This document shows positions 32,801 through 42,435 of a stretch of DNA of 64,000 bases, in pieces. The stretch spans positions 1,922,001 to 1,986,000 of the forward strand of contig OX291551.1 of assembly GCA_946406115.1 (NCBI GenBank), in the 5' to 3' direction. Position 1 is the stretch's first letter, and every line of letters starts with the position of its first letter. The notes beneath the pieces were generated by a model, which saw only the letters and a program-made list of their open reading frames with translations, did not search any database and had not been told where the DNA came from. Made by a program: the position numbers and the translations under genes. Source of the DNA: Apoda limacodes (lineage: Eukaryota; Arthropoda; Insecta; Lepidoptera; Limacodidae).

Positions 32801-35800
32801 AGTAAAAAAAACTTATTTGGTGGGATTTTTTTTTAAGCGAAAACGAATTAGCCTTTTGTAGACGTCCGATTTTTCACCGGACGCAACCGGACAAATGAAC
32901 AAACGAGCAGCAGCGCGCAGTAACTTGTATACTTTGAAAAAGTTCAAATGTGTTTATAATTAATACTTCTTGTCGACATTGGACTAAAATTTTCCGGGAA
33001 GTTCCAGAGCTAAGTGGAACACAATACTTTAGTACAGGAGGGAAACAATTGTCACCCCATTACCTATCGCTTCTGTAATGCACGTTGTTGACATCGAAAC
33101 CATCATAACTGTGGCATATTCTGAAGTTGGAAATATGAACGAACTCATTAGTCGTACCGTAATTGTTAGCTCAGACGTACTCTGAACGCAGACCTCATCA
33201 AACGATAACCACACCATATGGTCCCGAGTGATGTTGTCTGCAGTTTCCCTCACCCTGAGAAGCGCGAGGTCCCGCTCCACGCGTATCTGGTCTGCGTCAG
33301 CGCGGTGCTGCACCAGCGCCACTTCGCACCGCGCAAGCGCCGCGCGTACTCCCTCCAGTTCGTTGCGACAGTTGCGCCACCCTTCAAAACATACACAAAA
33401 AGTTGGTGTCATGCAAGTAAAGTGTGTTATAAACTGTTAGGTGCATAGACACAAACTTCAAACTGTGATTCAGATCAGATGTTTGGCAATAAGTAATTAT
33501 TTTTATCTTTTTAGTGCAAATTTTGAAGCCTTAAAGGTTGTTTTTTTTTGTTGAAAAGTTTTTATTTTTTGCTTTTTTTCTCGTACACTAAAAACATCCA
33601 TACATGTAACAAAATTTTATACAATCATCAACATAAAAGGCGCGTTTCGGTGGGGGTGAGTTATGAGCTGAGGGTGAGTTAGTGTGAGTTGGCTGAATGG
33701 GCTGAAATTGTGCTGAGTAAGCTGGACGAGTATTAATAGGCTGAAAGTAGACACGAGGACGAGTAATGTTGGGCTGAGTTGTCTGTCTAGTGGTACTGAG
33801 CGGAGAGGGTTGACGAGTGGTAGCGCGAATGCTCAACCAGAAAACTGATGAGATCTTTGAGAGTGGGCAGATCATCATCTGAGCCATGTTTTCTTTCAAA
33901 GAGTGAGCGGAGTTCACCTTTGGGCTTTCTGACAACGATCGACTCAAAAACATAGTCATCATCCTGTGGGAGCTTCAAATAATTTTAGGCGAGACTGACC
34001 TGGACGACAAGACTGAGGCTACATACATTTAGCACTATAGGGCTATGCTTACTCAGAAGTGTATGTAGCCAAAGCAAAGATTAACTCAGCCCAAAGGACG
34101 AATGTTTCCGCTCAGCCCACTACATCTTCAACGCCAGCTTCTGTTCTGCCCAAAAAAGAGCTGTCCATATTTTAAACCAAATTGGAAGACTGGCCCACTT
34201 TTTTAACCATTTTTAAAAGTTTATTAGAGGTGCGTTCTGACTTACGTCACGACACTTTGGCGTGAACAAAACCGAGTGAATGAAACGATCCTACTCCCTG
34301 GGAAGGAGTGTCTCTCGACCTAAAATTTTGTGGTCAATGGAATCTATCGAATCCCCTCGTTTTGAACGTGTTCTTTTTTGATAGATGCCTTCTTATACTG
34401 ATCAAATAGGAAAAAAATATTTCGACATTCCATTTTATTGGAATCCTAAGTTAAATGCTCGTAAGAATACGTCACTGAAATCACCAAAAGTCTTCCTGGT
34501 CCGATCCGAGTTCCGACGGGGAGGAAAAGCTACCCCGGTCGTGGCAGGCTCAGAGGCTTGTGCCCTGAATGGGGGCGAAGCCCGTGGGGATCGCGTCTGA
34601 GCTCCTATCCAGGAATGGTTCCTCTAAACAATTCCCCTCACTCACTTATAACACCAACGTCGCCACCCACGCGACGCAAACTCATCAATTTGGGACACTT
34701 GGTCACCATATGGTCCCTACCGTGACAATGACACACGTCCGCGGTCCAACAGCCTCTGCTGCAGCACAAAACTGCCCACATCCTTGAGGTCTGGGCATCT
34801 GTCTAGGCAACTGCTCCGGTGGTGGCCTAGTCCTAACGTACGAGGTGGAGGGCCCGGAGAGAGCGAGGTTATCCGCTCGACGACACTCCTCCTCCAAAAA
34901 ACCACCAAATTTGCAAACTTGTCGGAGTCTCCCCTGTGGGAGTGCTCAAACCGGCTTCTCACGTTCACCGGCAACCTTCCTAAAACTATCTGGAGGAGTT
35001 GAAAAGACCACTCCTTCACTCTGGCAGGCCCAAAGCCTTCAAAGCGCTGTACGCGACTAATATGTATGTTACATAAAACAAGGGGTAATTTCTGCATCTT
35101 CTTTATTAATTGTTACTGATCCATTATGTTGCAACATGGAGTAGCATGAAGGTGATCCGGTCCATCACGTTGCGACGAAGCATGAAGGCTACCCGATGTT
35201 TGGCGCAGATGTAATTGGCGGGACTGGGAAGAACGGAGAATACTTTTTATCTCGACCGAGAATTTCCACGGGTTTTGTTTTTTACCAAATTTGGCGCGGA
35301 CGAAGCCGTGAAAAGATAAAAATACATCCTTACCTATGCTCATCTCCGAGGCGCGCTCCTCCTTACCTATGCTCATCTCCGAAGCGCGCTCCTCCTTACC
35401 TATGCTCATCTCCGAGGCGCGCTCCTCCTTACCTATGCTCATCTCCGAAGCGCGCTCCTCCTTACCTATGCTCATCTCCGAAGCGCACTCCTCCTTACCT
35501 ATGCTCATCTCCGAGGCGCGCTCCTCCTTACCTATGCTCATCTCCGAAGCGCGCTCCTCCTTACCTATGCTCATCTCCGAAGCGCAATCCTCCTTACCTA
35601 TGCTCATCTCCGAAGCGCGGTCCTCCGCTGCACAAATGTCTTTTTCCAGGGCTATTTTCTCCTGAAACAAAACAAAACGAAAAATTAGACAATTTCGTTT
35701 AAAAGGCAAGTAATAATAATAAATATTAAAAATAAAAACGAGGACAGAATAACGGTGACAATGTCATCCATTTTACTTTCGTATCAAAATCAATAACATA

Positions 35801-38800
35801 GCTATGGACAAGCTGCTTTGTGGATTTTGCATGACGTCTCCAGAACGTATAGCTTGTCTCCATTAATATATATATACGGTCAGTATGTAGGTATTATTAT
35901 TGTCTAATAAATACAACACAGATTTATTATAACAACAGCGATAATCAATGTGTTGGCTTCTTCACACCACTCACACACACTACACACACTCACACTCACA
36001 CCACTCACACCACTCACACACACTACTCACACTCACACCACTTACCGCCGCATCCACATCTTAATTGCAAATTTTAAACAAATATCGTTGTCGCAGTCAA
36101 TCGAGAAAACTAACAAATTGTCTTTTGAAAAAGTTATATATAAGAACATATTCACATTTCGACTGTAAGTAAAGTCTGTTCGTTTGTTGTTTCTGCAACT
36201 GATCATTCAATTGAGCAATGTTTTTGTTGTTCTTGTTGTTGTTGCTGTTGTGCTGTCACGAAACTGAACTTATATGCGACCTTACTGAAGGACAGTACAT
36301 ACGAATAACCGCGCTGCTGCCATACACAGGTAATGTACCTAGGTATGTACCTAAACACGCCCACGACAGAATACCGGATGACGTCACCCACCTGCTGGTG
36401 ACTATTAAGTCAAACTTAAGTTGGGTAAGTAATAGTTTTATTTTGTTGTTTTTTTCGACGGGTATGTATTTAATTATGTATGTCTACCATCGATATTTCA
36501 TATCGATGATGTCTACCGATTTCTCCGTCAATTGTGTATTTGGAACTGGTGAAATACGCCTTTTATTGTAACAAGTATAGATGTTTTAGTGTAATAGTGT
36601 AACACAAAAAAGAGCAATTCAAAAAGCAAAAGCAAAAAAAACTTTTCAGTCAAACCGTGGTTCAGATCAGATTTTTGCCAATAAGTTTTTAACTTTTTAG
36701 TGCATCGTTTTGAAGCCGGTTGTTTTGTTTGTTAAAAAGTGTTTTTATTATTTAAAGGTGTAAGAGGTACATTTATATACTACGAATTTGCAGCAGCTTT
36801 GGGCTACAAACTTATCAGACTAAAAAAACTCGCCACAAACATTAGATAAGGTGCTTTGGTATACATTCGAAAATTGCGATTTACTACTTAGCCAAATTAT
36901 TTGCTCTGGAAATACGAACCGACACGCCGCGCCGCGCCGCCTCATTAGCCTCCCGTTACTTTAGCGGGTCGATTCCGTAAAAGATTGCTAACCTTTTTTG
37001 AAAGAAATAAGATATACATTGCGGTTTCGCGACAATCGATGGATTTCATACGTCATTTCAAATGCGCAATGTATATCTTATTTCTATTGATTTCAAACGA
37101 GAATTGTTAACTGTCATTTTACGGAATCGAGCCGCAGGTAACTTGTATTGTTGAAATACATGTGCAAAACATTTTTTGTAGGCAATTGCTTTTTTGATCG
37201 GTTTCTGGAAATATTTTGTATACCAGTAAGGTGGCAAACAAGGTTGCGGTCCGCCTGATGGTAAGCAATCAATCAATATCATTTATTCAATTTAGACTTC
37301 AATAATTGAGCACTTATGCATGTCACTACGCTATCGGTTCGTAAATCTATAGGGCGGGAAACCTGGTACTGAGAAGAACCAGCAAGAAACTCAGCAAGCG
37401 GTCACCGTATAGCTTATGGACGCTTGCAAAACCAGAGGTATCACTCGCGCGTTGCCGACCCTTCAAAAATCTAATAACTTGTTTTTTAAAGAACCCCATA
37501 CTGCAGTATGTACTGTAGTACTGAGAAAACCTTGGCACTTTCAAACTTGGCATTCTTCCACAACACAAGCGATCGCGGAAGTTTCTCTGAAACCGCACTG
37601 TACGCGACCATTTCGGTTCTAAAGTGTGAGAATGACTTCCCTACCGATGGCGAGCAGTTCGATGGTAGAAAGAAGGTGTGGGCATCATTGCGAAAGATTC
37701 CTCATAACACATCCCATTGTACAAGCGGTAGAACACACACAGGAAGGCTAAGTCTCTCCTCAGACGTAAGAGTTCGATACAGTAAGTGATTTGGGATTGA
37801 CGGCAATGTCACAGTCCGTCGTTGAACCGAGTCAAATGGGCAAAGCTGGTTACCGGGTGCACCCGCCCAGAGATGGCAGCAGTACTCCATATGGGGCCGA
37901 ACTTGCGATTTGTTAAGCAGCAACCTTTGCCCCGACGTGAAGAACTGATTCGCTTTGTTGAGTTCTGTGAGTTGCAAATGATCTCGGAATTGAACATCGC
38001 TGGAGATGTCAACACCAAGGATACCAATACTCGTGGACATGGAGGGGAGTGTTCTGGAATTGTGGGACCATAGTGAATGGTGTTTAATTAGCGGTGAACG
38101 CGCAGACTTGTGTCTTTGTAGGGTTGAATCGGATCAAGTTTTCCCGTCCCCAGTGAGAGACTTGGACAGAGTGGTGTCGATTTGAGACACATGTTCTTTA
38201 CCCTTTTTCTCCACGACGGAACAAGGGATGCTTGCACGACCCGTGTGATAAGCGTCTTCAGTACTATCTGCATAGCAATGTATGTTGTTGATGTCCAACA
38301 TGTCATTGATATGCAGTAGAAACAGCGTAGGAGACAGCACTGAGTCTTGCGGGACACCAGAATTAATGCCCATGCTATCAACTACGGCTCGTATGCGTCT
38401 GCCGGACAAAAAGCTAGCCATCCATTTGCAAAAACCCTCGGGCACTACGTAAGATGGCAACTTCGATAGGAGACCCCGGTATCAGACCGAACGAACACCT
38501 TTGCTATGTCCAGGCTACATGCCAATGTATGCAATAATGCCTCCCTCTGACTCTCAATAGCTAGTGACCATCGGCGTGTGAGATTCCTAGAAGGTCGAGC
38601 GACCGTAGCAAAAAGGTTTAGTTTTAGAAAAAAAAGCGGTTAAGGCGTGAAGAGGTAACAGACAGACAAAATTATTATTAGTATGGATTAACTGCTGATT
38701 TTGTAACCGGTTCTTCTCGGTAGTAAATAATTCCGAACCAGTGTGATAAAGTTTATAAAATTCATAATTAAACTGCAACTCAAAAGTGCTGTTTAAAAGT

Positions 38801-41800
38801 CTACTTGAATAAAAAAGTTTGGGTTCAAAGAAATACATATAACGCGTCGAAATCGCGTAACTTTTGTATAAATAAGGTATAAAGTCGAGCAAATGTTGAA
38901 AAACAAAAAGGTAATTGCATGTATTTGTATCTACGTGAGACGATAATTAAAGCAATTTCGACACGTTATATGTATTTCTTTAAAATGTGCCCAAAGTTGC
39001 TAAAGTTTAAAATTATTTATATTAACTGGTTATAAGTTTGACGAATGCAAATAATTTTCTAGAATACTCCTTACTTTGTAACATTTTTTTCTCAATTTCA
39101 TATTAAAGTAATTTTATATTATTCAATTTAAAATAATACAATTTATTTTGTGTTTTGGTGAGTTTATTTATTTATTCATCTTATATTTTTATTTATTTAC
39201 TCGCAAATTTTATGAAAAACTTTGTGTGTAACACGGACGGTACGGAAATTACAAACGCGTGTTATTAAAGCCTTTGGCCTTAGGCTTCTGAGTAGCCTCT
39301 CGATGGTAATTTTCTGCGTACCTCCATAAATACACAATGTACTATGGAGGTAAACTAACCACAACTGCAGACATTTTATTGTTAAAAATATATAGATAGG
39401 AACTTTTTTTTAAAAGAGCTAGGTATGTACCTTCTTAAAGCAATTTATACTTATGGTCACTATTTTTAGCAAATAAATATAAATAATGCATACATTCCAA
39501 CATTATACTTGTCAATACAATTAATCAACTTCCGTAAATAGCCAAGTGGGGCACAGACTAGTGAAGTGTACTGCACTGACCCTCTCGAGGAGGCTCCTCT
39601 CATGGTCGTGGTCGCGCAGCAGGTGCCGCAGCCGCTCCAGCTCGCGCATGGCGAGCCGCACCTTAGAGTTGTCAGAGTCCAGCAATGACTTGAGCGTGCA
39701 CACCTGCACGCGCAGGCGCTCCGAGCACGATACCTGCAAGACGTTACGGTACTAATACATTTTAAACGAATTCAACCGATCAGTTTAAAACCATTAATAG
39801 GGTTCCGTACCCTAAGGGTCGAGACGGAGCCTAACTGTCACACAGTACAGGTTTTGCAGCCAAACGGTTAGAGTCGTCAAGCATCGTGTTGAACCAAAGC
39901 AATACAAATATTTTTAAGAGGGGGCTAACAAACAGCTACCCCATTGAGTGGGGTATCGTTTTTTAGAGCTCGTTGAGCGAATATTGTAGGTATTTTTTGT
40001 TTTAGAAAAATTGAAAAAACAAAGTAATGAGAAGCTATCAAATCACATTGTTCTACAAAATTTTGTTCGGAAGGATTTTAAATTTGGTGATAAATCAAAT
40101 ATTTTTTCTTGAAATTTCCTCGTTTTTCCTTGATTTACAACCCTCTTGATTTTGCGTTTAAATACGTAGCGCAAAAGGGATTCCCTCACCTTCTGCTCAT
40201 GAATACTTCTGCCACTCGGACGGCTTATATTCTACATTATAGTATAGGTACGGAATCCTGAATGCGTGAAGTCCGACACGCACTTGGCTAATTTTTTTTT
40301 TGTAAAAGATATCACAACAATAGTAAAGAAAAATGTACATAGGTAAGCTTATCTCTATTGAGAGATTTCTTCCAGCAGACCTTTATTAGGGATTAGAGAC
40401 TAGTCTATTAAGGGGCAACACTTGGGGTGTCCCGGGTAATTAGTGGAACCCTATTACTAAGACTCCGCTCACACCAGGCTGTATCTCATGAACCGTGAGA
40501 GTTAGACAGTTGAAATTTTCACAGAAGATGTATTTCTGTTCCCGCTATAACAACAAATCCTAAAAATCTGAATTAAATAAATATTTAAGGGGGCTCCCAT
40601 ACAACAAACGTGATTTTTTGCCGTTTTTATAGATGAACACGGAACCCTTCGTGCGCGAGTCCGACTCGCACGTGGCTGATTTTTTTTAATCACAGTCCCT
40701 TGTTCGTTACGAAATCGAATTTTCTATCCCACGGGGTAGCAAAATATTTCCTCCATAGTCCAAGATATGGATTATTAAGTTTATGTATAAATAGTGTACC
40801 AATTACTAAAAAAACACGTTGTCGGTTCAGCGGCGCAATTCTAACGCGGAACTTGTGTGTATGCTAACCGATTATTAACTTACTTTATAACACCAACGTA
40901 GCAAACAAGCAAACAACCCCCCCAAGCAAATATATTATATAAAAAACAAAAAAGTGTAAAGAAAAAAAAGATGAAAGCGTAGGTAAAACATACATTCCCA
41001 TTCATATATTGTAAGAATTAATAATAAAAAAATATAATAAGAATAAAACTATAAAGATTTTTAACAATACAAAGATTTAAATAACAAAATTTAGAATAAA
41101 ACTACCATATTTCTACCATCCCTATACTGATACGACGTATGTAAGATTTTTTTTTTCTTTTATTTTTGTCTTGTGTGTTTCGTTTTTATAAAATGTAAGA
41201 AAATAATATTGTAACGAATTGGTTTTCTGAACTGTAATGTTGCAATTCATATATTTTAATAAATAAATAAATAAATACAAAGTGCTGGTTATCTATCATA
41301 AATTTTGCAATGACAGCAAATAAGCGCTAAACTTGCGCTTAAAATAACTTTACTAGCTGCATTACGAATCGGAGGAGGGAGGTCATTCCAGCACTTGGAC
41401 GCAGCAATCCTGAAATTTCCCCTAAATAAAGCGGTACGGTGCGCTGGTAAGATAGCCCTCACTTTGGACTGCTACATACTTGAGGACCAATTAAGTTTAA
41501 AGTACAAATACTCTGGTGTATCTTGCCGGACTACACCGAACAACATAGTGGCGAAGTGAAGTTGCCTGCGTGCCTGCATATTTAAAGGTTCGCTGCTTTC
41601 AAATACGGGCTGATGCGGGAACGGGGTGGTATTCGGACCCGCTGTATCAATCTCTGAGTGCGACCAAAAATACAGCCACTGTAGACAACGTCACAGTAAT
41701 TAAACTTTGATAATATCAGTGACTCACAGAGATGGATACGTAAAGCCACGCTTAGGTAATCACGGATATTATAAGACGGACGTTTTAAGACGGTAAAAGC

Positions 41801-42387
41801 AATTCGTGACTACCCCAAGAAGGTGTTTTTAAAAACGAAGCTCACCATCCATCAACACACCTAAATTCCTTACCTCTTCTACTCTCTCAATTAGGTAAAT
41901 CGCAATGGCTATATCATGGTCTATCAAAGCTTCCAATGTATTTTTGATTTGAAGTCTGATTCCGAGTACAATATATATAGACTTGCGAAAACCCGATTGT
42001 TGATCTGGCAAAATACTGTTCTTTTCAAGATATTCCGCTATCTGATCATACACCACCCTCTCTATTATTCTCTATTTATCTCATCGGCGTCGTTAAAAGG
42101 TGCCGGTAACTCCGAGTTAGTCTTGTCCGGGATCAGTTATTTAATTAAATGTAATTTAAATTTTTCAATAGTCTTTTAGAGGCACCACCACAGCTATTGA
42201 TATAAAACTCAAAACAGGCTCGCCTTTCGCTATGTATAGCTTTTATAACCATGTGTTTTAGGTCCTTTCAGAGGTTCAGTATGAAAGCAACTTTCCAGAC
42301 CAGAGCAAAATTCCAATTCATCGGCAAAATAGGTGACTTGCGAGCTATCCTTCTAGGAGTCGTGCTTTCTGGTCGCTTGCTGCTGAC

Positions 42388-42435
<48 letters not shown>

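Noticed and set aside
34717..35097. 126-codon minus-strand frame
   Set aside because: No recognisable domain, and both strands are partly open in a GC-richer repeat-like segment.
36218..36571. Apparent small secreted protein with a leucine-rich signal peptide
   Set aside because: The hydrophobic start is encoded by a GTT-type simple repeat, the rest has no domain, and the frame lies inside an intron on the opposite strand.
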